Positions 25,344 to 33,823 of a stretch of DNA of 64,000 nucleotides are shown piece by piece. The position numbers were made by a program, and so were the translations under genes. Position 1 is the first letter of the stretch. Each line of letters begins with the position of its first letter. Source of the DNA: Streptomyces africanus (GTDB taxonomy: Bacteria; Actinomycetota; Actinomycetes; Streptomycetales; Streptomycetaceae); assembly GCF_002150735.1 (NCBI RefSeq), contig NZ_MUKA01000111.1:1-64000 (forward strand), given 5' to 3'. The notes beneath the pieces were generated by a model. The model was not told the origin of the DNA, ran no database searches, and was given only the letters and a program-made list of their open reading frames with translations.

Positions 25344-25937
25344 TTACGCCCGGGTGTCCTGCTGGCGGTAGCCGCTCGCGATGAGCATGCGGAGCCGGTC
25401 GAGCGACTCCTCTTCGGTACCGGTGCCCTTGATCCAGGCAACGGAGCAGGCCGCGAGGAACAGGTCGTTCCCCCGCACCGACGCGCGCACGCGCCCCGCG
25501 AGCTGCGCGGCTCGCACGTACTGATCGGTGGCGGAGATGAGGATGTCGCAGGGAATCGTGAGCGGGTTGTCCGGCTCCTGAGCCCGGGCCGCGGCCATGA
25601 GTGGGTCCGGCAGCCCGCTGAAGGCGCTGAAGTACTCCTCCATCGCCCGCAGCCACTGCTCCAGCGCCTCGGCCGGGTCGTCGAGCTGATCGATGTCCGC
25701 CTGGCGGGCCACCAGCTCCTCGGAGCGCGTCTGCAGCACGGCCGCCAGCAGCGCCTCCCGGGTGGGGAAGTGCCGGTACAGGGTGCCGGGCCCGACTCCC
25801 GCCTCCTTGGCCACCGCCTCGAGGGAGGTGCCGACCCCGTGCTGCAGGAAGTGACGCTGCGCGGTCTCCAGGAGGGCCGCGCGGTTGCGCTGGACGTCCG
25901 CGCGGGGCTTGCGTCCCCGCTGCTCACCGGCGCTCAT
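25344..25937 (-). CDS. TetR-family transcriptional regulator
   Basis: 197 residues from ATG 25937. N-terminal helix-turn-helix: RNRAALLETAQRHFLQHG, SLEAVAKEAGVGPGTLYRHFPTREALLAAV (about 15-65). The C-terminal ligand domain matches the usual TetR length. It heads a same-strand group with the F420-reductase-like and nitroreductase genes, which it probably represses together with itself. Confidence 0.92.
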   Translation of the reverse strand: MSAGEQRGRKPRADVQRNRAALLETAQRHFLQHGVGTSLEAVAKEAGVGPGTLYRHFPTREALLAAVLQTRSEELVARQADIDQLDDPAEALEQWLRAMEEYFSAFSGLPDPLMAAARAQEPDNPLTIPCDILISATDQYVRAAQLAGRVRASVRGNDLFLAACSVAWIKGTGTEEESLDRLRMLIASGYRQQDTRA

Positions 25938-25976
25938 GCGCCCTCCTGCATGCCGTGATCCTGCGGCCGCATCAAA

Positions 25977-25993
25977 ACGGATGCTGCCTCCGT
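25977..25993. promoter_or_regulatory. Possible TetR operator
   Basis: ACGGA-N7-TCCGT lies 40 bases before the TetR start, and AAAACGGA recurs about 35 bases further upstream. A plausible but short autoregulatory site. Confidence 0.3.
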
Positions 25994-26072
25994 ACACACT
26001 CGAGAGTAAAACGGAGGGGGCGTCCGGTCAAACCAGGGCGACGAGCCTTGACCGGTCCCCCGGCCCAGGACG

Positions 26073-26912
26073 TCAGGGGGTGAGCTGCTGGTGCCCTATG
26101 ACGGAGAGCAGTTCGAGCTTGCTGTGACTCTCCGTTCCGGGGCGAGTGGTCAGCACCACCAGGGCCTGGGCGCGGTTCTCGGTGAACAGGAGCTGGGCGT
26201 CGACGTCGATGCGGCCGAGTTCGGGATGGAGGATGGTCTTGCAGTCCTCGTAGCGTCGGGCGACCTCCTGAAGTTCCCACATGCGGACGAACTCGGGGCT
26301 GTGTTCCTGGAGTTCGGCGAGGATCCGGGCGGCTCGGGGGGTGTCGCTGCCGGCTGTCAGCGCGGCCCGCAGGCGTGCTGCCTGGGCGCGGCCGTGGCGT
26401 TCGCGACTCTCCTCGGGAACCATCAGGCGTTCGGCCGGGTCCATGAACCAGCGGTAGTAGCCGCTGCGGGCCAGCCCGGTGTGGCGGGTCTGGTCGCCGA
26501 GCAGCGCGACGGCCAACGGGTTCATCGCGAGGGTGTCGACCAGGTCGGTCTGCACCAGGGCCGGGGTGTCGTCCAGGCGGTCCAGGACCCGCAGCAGCGT
26601 CGGGTTGACATGTTCGGAGCGCTGGAAGCGGGCCGGGGCGTTGTGGCCGATGAGGACGAAGAGATGGTCGCGTTCGTCCAGGGTCAGCCGCAGGGCCCGG
26701 GCGAGAGCGGTGGTGATCTGGACGGAGGGCTGCGGAGCACGCTGCTGTTCCAGCCGGGCGTAGTAGTCGGTGGACATGCCGGCGAGCTGGGCGACCTCCT
26801 CGCGGCGCAGCCCCTGCGTACGCCTGCGCGGCCCCTCGGCCAGGCCGACGTCGCGGGGGCGCAACATCTCACGCCGGTGCCGCAGGAAATCCGCCAGTTC
26901 CTTCTTGTCCAT
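26073..26912 (-). CDS. XRE-family regulator with MmyB-like ligand domain
   Basis: 279 residues from ATG 26912 (MDKKELADFLRHRREML), rather than the upstream in-frame ATG at 26978. The helix-turn-helix covers about 10-75 with RRTQGLRREEVAQLAGMSTDYYARLEQQRAP, the exact signature of the MmyB-like actinobacterial family, followed by an aromatic-rich PAS-like ligand domain (TLAMNPLAVALLG, RYEDCKTILHPELG). These regulators very often sit next to a short-chain dehydrogenase gene and control it, as here. Confidence 0.92.
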   Translation of the reverse strand: MDKKELADFLRHRREMLRPRDVGLAEGPRRRTQGLRREEVAQLAGMSTDYYARLEQQRAPQPSVQITTALARALRLTLDERDHLFVLIGHNAPARFQRSEHVNPTLLRVLDRLDDTPALVQTDLVDTLAMNPLAVALLGDQTRHTGLARSGYYRWFMDPAERLMVPEESRERHGRAQAARLRAALTAGSDTPRAARILAELQEHSPEFVRMWELQEVARRYEDCKTILHPELGRIDVDAQLLFTENRAQALVVLTTRPGTESHSKLELLSVIGHQQLTP

Positions 26913-26945
26913 GCCCCCATCCTCGCCGCATCCCGCCCGGCTATC

Positions 26946-26965
26946 CAGAGACCGCCGATCCATGG
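26946..26965. promoter_or_regulatory. Shared 20-bp element, copy at XRE gene
   Basis: On the minus strand this reads CCATGGATCGGCGGTCTCTG, 34 bases upstream of the XRE start. The same element, with one change, lies at 27865-27884 before the SDR gene. Likely binding site of the XRE regulator. Confidence 0.6.
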
Positions 26966-27022
26966 CTGAGGGCGACACCGAAGACGCTTCCTTACCGTTC
27001 CGCGTCGATCACTGCGGGTCGG

Positions 27023-27772
27023 TCAGCTGCCGCTGATCATGGCGAGGACGTCGTCGTAGGAGCCGTTGGCCACCGCGTCGCGGATGAACCTGGCGCGCTC
27101 GACGACCAGCTCCTTCGCGTCGGGCTTCTCGCGCAGCAGATCGAGGGTCTCGGTGAGGAAGTCGTCCAACGGCATGGACTGATCGCTGTCCTGCTGGCCC
27201 AGCAGGGTCGTGCGCACGCCCGGCGGGACCACCTCGATCACCTGGACGCCGGCGCCGGCACCGGCGAGCTGGATGCGCAGGCTCTCGGAGAAGGAGTGCA
27301 GCGCGGCCTTGGTCGCGCTGTAGGTCGGGGTGCTCGGGAACGGTACGAACGCCAGCGCGGAGGTGACGTTCATGACGACCGCGTCGTCCTTGCCCGCGAG
27401 CAGGGGCAGGAAGGCGTACGTCATCCGGATCGTGCCGAGCAGATTGACCGCGACGTGATCCTCGGCGACCTGGAGTCCGGCCGGGTCGAGGAGGTTCTCC
27501 AGCAGCATGATGCCGGCGTTGTTGACCAGGACGTTCAGCCCCGGGTGGCTCGCCGCCAAGGTCTCACGAGCCCGCGCGATCGAGTCGGGGTCGGCGACAT
27601 CGAGGACGAGCGCGTCGATGCCCGGGTGCTCGGCCGTGATGTCGTCCAGGAGTTCCTTGCGCCGGCCGGCGACCACCACCTTGTTGCCGGATTCGTGCAG
27701 GCGCAGGGCCAGACCGAGGCCGATGCCCGAGGTTCCGCCGGTGATCAGGATCGTGTTGCCGGTCATCTTCAT
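27023..27772 (-). CDS. Short-chain dehydrogenase/reductase (DltE-like)
   Basis: 249 residues. TGGTSGIGLGLALRLHESG is the NAD(P) glycine motif; NNAGIM is present; the catalytic Ser, Tyr and Lys appear in NVTSALAFVPFPSTPTYSATKAALHSFSESLR. The length and sequence style match the DltE-like oxidoreductases that pair with MmyB-type XRE regulators. The substrate is unknown. It is upstream of its regulator on the same strand, and both promoters carry the same 20-bp element. Confidence 0.92.
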   Translation of the reverse strand: MKMTGNTILITGGTSGIGLGLALRLHESGNKVVVAGRRKELLDDITAEHPGIDALVLDVADPDSIARARETLAASHPGLNVLVNNAGIMLLENLLDPAGLQVAEDHVAVNLLGTIRMTYAFLPLLAGKDDAVVMNVTSALAFVPFPSTPTYSATKAALHSFSESLRIQLAGAGAGVQVIEVVPPGVRTTLLGQQDSDQSMPLDDFLTETLDLLREKPDAKELVVERARFIRDAVANGSYDDVLAMISGS

Positions 27773-27864
27773 GGGGGTCTTGCTCCTTCGTCACGGCGGG
27801 CCGTTGAGCGCCCGTAGCCCCGACCGTAGGGGCGCCCGCGCAAGGGCGGGAGAGGAAGGTTTAT

Positions 27865-27884
27865 CCATGGATCGGCGATCTCTG
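27865..27884. promoter_or_regulatory. Shared 20-bp element, copy at SDR gene
   Basis: CCATGGATCGGCGATCTCTG on the plus strand, about 93 bases upstream of the SDR start and differing at one base from the copy at 26946-26965. It includes the perfect palindrome ATCCATGGAT (27863-27872). Confidence 0.6.
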
Positions 27885-27982
27885 CCTGGCGAAGAACGGA
27901 GGGCAATGACAGCGCACGTCGTTCTGGACATTGGGTGGTGCCTGTAGCGAGATCCGCGAGGTGCGCCCCTCCTCCCCCGGGC

Positions 27983-28651
27983 TTACCTGGGCGATCGCAC
28001 AGCTGTGGAAGGAGACTCGAATGCGCCCTGCCCCGAGCTGAGCCCGTCCAGCAGAAGGTCACCGAGCTCGGAGAAGGCGTCACCGGCGGTCAGGCCGGTC
28101 CTCTCCAGGAGGACCCCCGACTGGACCGCGTCGATGGTGACCGCCACGACCTGGGCGGCGAATTGGCCGTTGAGCGCGCGGAAAGCGCCGGCCTGTACGC
28201 CCTCCTCGATCAGTTCGTGGACCCGGCGCGCCGCGGCGGCGGAGTTCTTGCGGTAGATCTGCGCGGTCGGCTCGTAGCCGACCATGTCGTCGTAGAAGGC
28301 GTGGGAATGCCGGCGCATGGCCGTGCCGACGCCGGCGAGATAGACGCGGATGCGCTGCCGGGGGTCGGGCTCGGCCTGGACCGCCTGCTCGATCTCGGCT
28401 GTCGCCTCCCTGAAGAAGGCGCGGGTGATCGCCAAGACCAGCTGTTCCTTCGTGGAGGCGAGGCTGTACAGCGTCGCCTTGGAGCACCCCAGTCGCTGGG
28501 CGAGCTCATCCATGGTCACCGCGGTGAAGCCTTCGGTCAGGATGATCGCCTCGGCCTGGCGCAGCAGTTCGTCCCGCCGGTGAGTGTCGACGACCCGCCT
28601 GCGCGCCGTACGGCGTGGGCGTCGGTCGCGCGAGTCAGTTCGGGCCGTCAC
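27983..28651 (-). CDS. TetR-family regulator of the hydrolase/acyl-CoA ligase operon
   Basis: 222 residues from GTG 28651; an in-frame ATG at 28726 would place the start almost on the operator. Helix-turn-helix: RRDELLRQAEAIILTEGFTAVTMDELAQRLGCSKATLYSLASTKEQLV in two pieces around 28-75. The C-terminal domain is TetR-typical. Its promoter (28730-28755) and that of the four-gene operon ending at 28802 (33769-33794) share a 26-bp element, so it very probably represses both. Confidence 0.9.
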   Translation of the reverse strand: MTARTDSRDRRPRRTARRRVVDTHRRDELLRQAEAIILTEGFTAVTMDELAQRLGCSKATLYSLASTKEQLVLAITRAFFREATAEIEQAVQAEPDPRQRIRVYLAGVGTAMRRHSHAFYDDMVGYEPTAQIYRKNSAAAARRVHELIEEGVQAGAFRALNGQFAAQVVAVTIDAVQSGVLLERTGLTAGDAFSELGDLLLDGLSSGQGAFESPSTAVRSPR

Positions 28652-28729
28652 CGCAGCAGTCTCCCATGAGCGTCTCCGCCTGAAGCGGCGGGTGGCCGTC
28701 CGGACCGGAAGGCCGACCCCTGGCAAATG

Positions 28730-28755
28730 GGTACTAGCGTACCGCCTAACGTACC
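28730..28755. promoter_or_regulatory. TetR operator, copy at its own gene
   Basis: On the minus strand the element reads GGTACGTTAGGCG then GTACGCTAGTACC. It matches the element at 33769-33794 in 22 of 26 positions and contains the inverted repeat GGTAC-TAGC-GTACC (plus strand 28730-28743). Confidence 0.75.
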
Positions 28756-28801
28756 GGCGCGGAGTGTCCCCTTGAGTGACGTTCAGTCGCCCGGTTCGCG
28801 G

Positions 28802-29560
28802 TTATCGGATGGAGGATCCGATGGAGATCCCGCCGTCCACGTCCAGGACGATGCCGGTGATGTAGCCGGCGGCTTCGCTGGCGAGGAAGGCTGCGGCTTC
28901 GGCGATGTCCTCGGGCCTGCCGGTGTGGCGCATGGGGATCTTGTCCGTGAGTTTGTCGCGTGCCGGGCCGTTCATGGAGGCGAGCATGGGTGTGTCGATG
29001 AGGCCGGGGGCGATGGCGTTGGCGGTGATGCCGTGGCGGGCGCCCTCGAGTGCGAGGGTGCGGGTCATGCCGACGATGCCGGCCTTGGCGGCCACGTAGT
29101 TGGTCTGGCCGAAGTTCCCGCGCCATGACATCGAGGAGAAGCTGATGATGCGTCCGTAGCCCTGGCGTTTCATGGGGCCGAACGCGGCGCGGGCGCAGTG
29201 GAAGCCGCCGGTGAGGCTGACGTCGATGACCGCGTGCCAGTCGTCGTCGGTGATGTCCTCGACGCGGTTGTCGCGGATGATGCCGGCGTTGTTGACCAGC
29301 ACGTCGAGGCGGCCGAGAGCGGCGGTGACACCGGTGATCCAGTCGTTGACCTGCGCGGAGTCGGTCACGTCCACCACGTCGGTACGGAGTTTCGCCTCAT
29401 GGGCATGGGCGATCGTCTCGACGGCGTCGGTGAGGGTTGGGGCGTTGACGTCGGCCAATGCAACGGTGGCGCCCTCCGCGGCGAACCGGGTCGCCATGGC
29501 GAGGCCGAGGCCTTGTGCGGCGCCGGTGATGGCGACGACGCGTCCGTGGTAGCGGTTCAC
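28802..29560 (-). CDS. FabG-like SDR, last gene of the operon
   Basis: 252 residues from GTG 29560, overlapping the stop of the preceding gene as GTGA, and ending in TAA. Glycine motif TGAAQGLGLAMATRF, then NNAGIIRDN, catalytic Ser and YxxxK in SFSSMSWRGNFGQTNYVAAKAG, and a C-terminal ITGIVLDVDGG typical of 3-oxoacyl-ACP/CoA reductases (FabG, PhaB). In this operon it probably oxidises the 3-hydroxyacyl-CoA made by the neighbouring enoyl-CoA hydratase. Confidence 0.92.
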   Translation of the reverse strand: MNRYHGRVVAITGAAQGLGLAMATRFAAEGATVALADVNAPTLTDAVETIAHAHEAKLRTDVVDVTDSAQVNDWITGVTAALGRLDVLVNNAGIIRDNRVEDITDDDWHAVIDVSLTGGFHCARAAFGPMKRQGYGRIISFSSMSWRGNFGQTNYVAAKAGIVGMTRTLALEGARHGITANAIAPGLIDTPMLASMNGPARDKLTDKIPMRHTGRPEDIAEAAAFLASEAAGYITGIVLDVDGGISIGSSIR

Positions 29561-30345
29561 TTGTTTTCTGCTTTCGTGGTCCGGGGAGCGAGGAAGGCCC
29601 GCAGGGTGTCGGCCACGGAGCTCGCCGACCAGTTGTCGGCGAAGGTGGCCAGTTCCTCGCGCAGGGCCTGCTCGGGGGCGATGCCGTCGATCCGGTGCAG
29701 GAGCGTCTTGAGCCGTTGCTGGGCGGGGCTGTGGCGGTCGGCCAGTTGGTGGCAGATGCGGGTGGCGGTGGCGTCGAGGTCGGCCTCGGGCACGATCGCG
29801 TGGATCCAGCCGGTGTGCGCGAAAGCGGTCGCGGGCAGCAGTTCGCCGGTGAGCAGGAGCCAGCGCGACAGTCCCCGTCCGACCGCACCGGGAAGCCGCA
29901 CGCTTGACCCGGCGGCCGGTACCAGCCGCCGGTTGAGGTGGCCGTCGCCGATGAGCGTGGTGTCGGCGGCGACGACGACATCGCAGACCAGTGCGAGTTC
30001 GAGGCCGCCGGCGACGGCGTGACCGTGCAGGACGGCGACCCATGGTTTCGGGCTGGCCGCGATGCGGCTGAAGCAGGCCGACACGTCGGTCAGGAAGTCG
30101 ACCGGGTTGTCGCCCCGCTCGTGCAGCTCCAGGAACTGGTGGAAGTCCCCGCCGGCACAGAAGCTCGGCCCCTCGCCTGCCACGGCGACGACCGCTGTGC
30201 CGGGGTCGGCCTCGGCGCTGGTGATCTGCTTGCCCAGGGCCTCGATGAGGGTGACGTCGAGGGCGTTGCGCCGCTCCGGGCGGTTGAGCAGCAGCCACCG
30301 GACGGTGCCGCGTTGCTCGACGAGGAGAGGTTGGGTGTCGGTCAA
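29557..30345 (-). CDS. Enoyl-CoA hydratase/isomerase-family protein
   Basis: 262 residues from TTG 30345, which overlaps the ligase stop as TTGA. Crotonase motifs: LLLNRPERRNALDVTLIEAL, the CoA/oxyanion loop GEGPSFCAGGDFHQF and AVLHGHAVAGGLELALVCDVVVA. The usual catalytic Glu pair is not obvious: the segment after the second oxyanion motif reads IGDGHLNRRLVPAAG, so the exact reaction (hydratase, isomerase or hydrolase) is open. Coupled at both ends to its neighbours. Confidence 0.88.
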   Translation of the reverse strand: MTDTQPLLVEQRGTVRWLLLNRPERRNALDVTLIEALGKQITSAEADPGTAVVAVAGEGPSFCAGGDFHQFLELHERGDNPVDFLTDVSACFSRIAASPKPWVAVLHGHAVAGGLELALVCDVVVAADTTLIGDGHLNRRLVPAAGSSVRLPGAVGRGLSRWLLLTGELLPATAFAHTGWIHAIVPEADLDATATRICHQLADRHSPAQQRLKTLLHRIDGIAPEQALREELATFADNWSASSVADTLRAFLAPRTTKAENK

Positions 30346-31985
30346 CGTGGCTCCGGGGTGGCGAGTTCGGTGCGTCGGCGGCTGCGCAGCAGGTAGCGCT
30401 GGGTCTTGCCGCTGGGTGTCTTGGGCAGGGCGTCGATGAAGTGGATCGTGCGCGGGTATGCGTGGGCGGCGTAGCGGGTCTTGACCAGCAGCTGGAGTTC
30501 GGCGGCCAGTTCCGGCGAGGCGTCGTGACCGTCGCGGAGGACGACGTACGCCTCGATGACCTCGCCGCGGACGTCGTCGGGTGCGCCGATGACGCTGCAT
30601 TCGGCGACTGCGGGGTGCTGGGCGAGGACGCTCTCGATCTCGAACGGCCCGATCCGGTAGCCGGCCATGATGATGACGTCGTCGTCGCGGGAGGAGAAGA
30701 AGAAGTCGCCCTCGGCGTCGACCCTCCCTGTGTCGCCCGTGAGGTACCAGCGGCCGTCGGCGGTGAACTTGGCGTCGCTCTGCCCTGGGATCTGGTAGCC
30801 GCTGAAGGTCATCAGCGGGCTGGCGGCGACGTCGATCGCGACCCGGCCGAGCACGCCTGGTCCGGCGGGTTCGTCCTTCTCGTCGGCCAGGACGGTGAGG
30901 CTCCAGCCGGGCAGCGGCCGGCCCATCGATCCGGCCTTGAGGGGGCGGGCGAGTTCGGGATGGTGGTGGTTGGCCAACGGCATCCCGACCTCGGTCTGCC
31001 CGAAGTGGTCGTGCACGGTCAGGCCGAGCGCGGAGCCGGCCCACTCGTTGACCTCGGGAGTCAGTGGCTCCCCCGCGCTGGACGCCCGTTCCAGGTGCAG
31101 CCCCCGCGGCACCGGCACCGACGAGGAGCGCAGTCCCCGGTACACGGTCGGGGCGGCGGTGAAGTCGGTGACCTCGTGGTCGACGAGGGTGCGCCAGGTC
31201 GTCTCGGCGGAGAACCCGCCGGACAGCAGCAGGCTGGGGATGCCGGCGGCCATCGGAGCGACGATGGCGGCGTACAGCCCGTAGGCCCAGCCGGGGTCGG
31301 CGGCGCACCAGTACCTGCTGTCCTGGGTGACGCCGAGGCCGTACTCCAGGTAGACCTGCCATCCCGCGATGTAGGAGACGGGGTGGACGACCCCCTTGGG
31401 CTTGCCGGTGGTGCCGGAGGTGAACATGTGCACCAGCGGTCCGTCCCCGCTCGTGGGGATGGCGGGCACCGGCTCCGGCGACGCGGCCGCGACGAGGTCA
31501 GCCAGCAAGGTGTCACCGCGGGAGGCGGTGGTTCCGGTGACGACGACGCGGCGCTGCGGATCGTCCGGCATGTCGGGGCCCGGGTCGAGTTTTTGGCGCT
31601 GGTCCGGGTCGACGACCACGACGTGCGCACCGGAGCCTTCCAGGCGCAGGGCGATGGCCTGGGGCGCGAACGCGGTGAACAGCGGGACGTAGACCGCACC
31701 GAGCCGCCAGATCGCGAGGATGACGGTGACCAGGTCGGTGCTCTTGCCCATCAGGGTCGCCACCCTGTCGCCCGGACCGATTCCGAGCCCCTGCAGCGCC
31801 CGCGCACAGCGGTGCGAGTTCGCGGCGAGATCGCCGAAGGTCAGTGTGGAAGCCTTGCCGTCACTGTCGACCACGGTGAACGCGACGCGGTCGGCGGGGT
31901 GCCGGTCGCACAGCAGCCAGGCCGTGTTGAGGGAAGAGGCCGCGAAGGTCGCGGTCAGTTCGGCGACCCGGTCGGTGGCGCTCAT
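30342..31985 (-). CDS. AMP-forming acyl-CoA synthetase
   Basis: 547 residues. ANL-superfamily motifs are in order: the P-loop VHMFTSGTTGKPKGVVHP, YRGLRSS, a DHFGQTEVGMP segment, WYLTGDTGRVDAEGDFFFSSRDDDVIIMAGYRIGPFEIE with the hinge, and the C-terminal Lys in LPKTPSGKTQRYLLR. It converts a carboxylic acid to its CoA thioester through an adenylate; the style resembles the acetyl/benzoate-CoA ligase branch. The acid is probably released by the CocE-type hydrolase encoded directly upstream (ATGA overlap). Confidence 0.92.
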   Translation of the reverse strand: MSATDRVAELTATFAASSLNTAWLLCDRHPADRVAFTVVDSDGKASTLTFGDLAANSHRCARALQGLGIGPGDRVATLMGKSTDLVTVILAIWRLGAVYVPLFTAFAPQAIALRLEGSGAHVVVVDPDQRQKLDPGPDMPDDPQRRVVVTGTTASRGDTLLADLVAAASPEPVPAIPTSGDGPLVHMFTSGTTGKPKGVVHPVSYIAGWQVYLEYGLGVTQDSRYWCAADPGWAYGLYAAIVAPMAAGIPSLLLSGGFSAETTWRTLVDHEVTDFTAAPTVYRGLRSSSVPVPRGLHLERASSAGEPLTPEVNEWAGSALGLTVHDHFGQTEVGMPLANHHHPELARPLKAGSMGRPLPGWSLTVLADEKDEPAGPGVLGRVAIDVAASPLMTFSGYQIPGQSDAKFTADGRWYLTGDTGRVDAEGDFFFSSRDDDVIIMAGYRIGPFEIESVLAQHPAVAECSVIGAPDDVRGEVIEAYVVLRDGHDASPELAAELQLLVKTRYAAHAYPRTIHFIDALPKTPSGKTQRYLLRSRRRTELATPEPR

Positions 31986-33727
31986 CGCTGGTCCTTCCGG
32001 TCGATGACCGGCAGGACCAGACGGCTGGGGTGGTTCGGGCCGTGATGGATGTGGTTGACCGCGGGGATCATCTGCTCCTCGCTCTCGCGGGCGATGACGC
32101 CGCCGGTGTTGGTGTTGCGGTCGTAGCGCGGGAAGTTGCTGCTGGAGACGTCCACGCGGATGCGGTGACCGGGAAGGAACACATTGGAGGTGGCGGTCAT
32201 GTCGACGGTGATTTCGTAGACGGTGCCGGGCTCCATCAGTTCTTCGGTGGCGAGGCCGCCCCGGTAGCGGGCGCGCAGGATCCCGTCACACAGGTTGATC
32301 GCTTTGCCGTCGGGGAAGACGTCGACGAGCTTGGCGGTGAAGTCGGTGTCCACCGCCGAGGAGGACACGAACAGGGTCAGTCTGACGGGACCCGTGACCT
32401 CGACGGGCTCCTCCAGCACAGGGCCCGTGAAACACAGGACGTCCTCGCGGCCCGCGACGGTCCGCTGGTCGACCGGGCCGCAGAAACCGGGTGTCACCGG
32501 CATGGACGCCCCGCCGGCCGTGGGAACCGGGCGGCGCGGGTCGTAGAGGTAGGTGTCGTGCCCGGTGCCGGTGGGCGGCTCGGTCGTCAACAGGCCGTCG
32601 CCGGCCGCTGTGTTGGCGTGGCCGGCGCTGGTCAGGTGGTAGTCGGTCCACCGCGTGTCGGGCAGCGGCCACTCCTGCTCGTCGCGCCACTGGTCGATGC
32701 CCATGACGAAGATCTTCACGGGCGCCACGTCGTCGAGAGCGGTGGTGTCGCCGCGGAGCCAGCGGTCGAAGAACTTCACGTGCAGGCCGGTCAGGCCCAT
32801 CGTCTGGGCGCTGGCCAGCGGGCCGAAGGAGCGGTCGGGATAGACGCCACTCGCGGACATGTGGTCCCACGGACCGATGACCAGCCGTTGCCCCTCGCGC
32901 GCCTGCACACTGCCCGCCTGCCGGCGGGCGGTGGTGTAGGTGCGGACGGTCTGGCCGATGTACAGGTCGTACCAGCCGCCGATGTTGAGCGCCGGGGCGG
33001 TGACGTTCTTGAGCTCGGGTGTGAGCTCCATGGCGTCCCAGTACCCATCGTGGGAGGGGTGGGCCATCCAGTCGTCCCACCACTTGCCGTAGGCCGCCAG
33101 GACCGGAACCTCGGCCGTCGGCAGCACATCGTTGAGAGGCTCGGGAAACAGCGCCGCCTCACCGAGCTGCTGCAGTTGGGACACGGTGTCCTCACCGGCC
33201 GCCAGGGAACGCTGCGCGTCGGCCGCGTACATCATGGCGTTCCACACCGTGACCAGGCTCAGTGACAGCGCTCCGCCCGCGGAGTACCAGGGCGCCTCGT
33301 AGTTGTCGATGGAGGTGAAGGTCGGCGCGATCGCCTTGAGGGCGGGGGCGCCGGTTACGGCTGTTTCCCACTGGACCATCCCGAGGTAGGACGGCCCGTA
33401 CATGCCCACCGTGCCGTCCGACCACGGCTGGCCGGCGATCCAGGCGACGGTGTCCTCGCCGTCGGCCCGGTCGGCCATATGGGGAACGAACTCGCCTTCC
33501 GAGCGGTGGGTGCCCCGGCAGTCCTGCACCACCACCGCGTAGCCGGCCTCCACCAGAGTCAGGAGGTCGGGGATGGCTGACTGGCCGAAGCCCATCACGT
33601 CCTTGCCGTACGGCAAGCGCACGAGCAGCGTCGGGGCCTCCCCCTCGGCCGGATGCCACACGTTGGCGGCGAGGGCTACGCCGTCACGCATCGGAACCTG
33701 GACATCTATGTCATATAGGTGCTGCAT
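31982..33727 (-). CDS. CocE/NonD-family esterase or amidase
   Basis: 581 residues, first gene of the operon. The N-terminal alpha/beta hydrolase domain has VQVPMRDGVALAANVWHPA, the oxyanion-type YAVVVQDCRGTHRSEGEF and the nucleophile Ser in GMYGPSYLGMVQW; later motifs include IGGWYDLYIG (Asp region) and GPWDHMS (catalytic His). The C-terminal part is the jelly-roll domain of the X-Pro dipeptidyl peptidase S15/CocE family. Known relatives hydrolyse cocaine, cephalosporins or glutaryl esters. Here it would feed the acid to the ligase downstream. It has the shared TetR operator 42 bases upstream. Confidence 0.92.
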   Translation of the reverse strand: MQHLYDIDVQVPMRDGVALAANVWHPAEGEAPTLLVRLPYGKDVMGFGQSAIPDLLTLVEAGYAVVVQDCRGTHRSEGEFVPHMADRADGEDTVAWIAGQPWSDGTVGMYGPSYLGMVQWETAVTGAPALKAIAPTFTSIDNYEAPWYSAGGALSLSLVTVWNAMMYAADAQRSLAAGEDTVSQLQQLGEAALFPEPLNDVLPTAEVPVLAAYGKWWDDWMAHPSHDGYWDAMELTPELKNVTAPALNIGGWYDLYIGQTVRTYTTARRQAGSVQAREGQRLVIGPWDHMSASGVYPDRSFGPLASAQTMGLTGLHVKFFDRWLRGDTTALDDVAPVKIFVMGIDQWRDEQEWPLPDTRWTDYHLTSAGHANTAAGDGLLTTEPPTGTGHDTYLYDPRRPVPTAGGASMPVTPGFCGPVDQRTVAGREDVLCFTGPVLEEPVEVTGPVRLTLFVSSSAVDTDFTAKLVDVFPDGKAINLCDGILRARYRGGLATEELMEPGTVYEITVDMTATSNVFLPGHRIRVDVSSSNFPRYDRNTNTGGVIARESEEQMIPAVNHIHHGPNHPSRLVLPVIDRKDQR

Positions 33728-33768
33728 CGGTGCTCCTCGTTGAGCTGACGGCGTCGCCCCCGGATGTG

Positions 33769-33794
33769 GGTACGTTAAGAGGTACGTTCGTACC
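33769..33794. promoter_or_regulatory. TetR operator, copy at hydrolase operon
   Basis: GGTACGTTAAGAG then GTACGTTCGTACC, containing the perfect inverted repeat GGTACG-TT-CGTACC at 33781-33794. Matches 22 of 26 bases of the element before the TetR gene (28730-28755, minus strand). Confidence 0.75.
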
Positions 33795-33823
33795 CTGTCA
33801 ATTACCGAAGCAGGGTGGCACGG

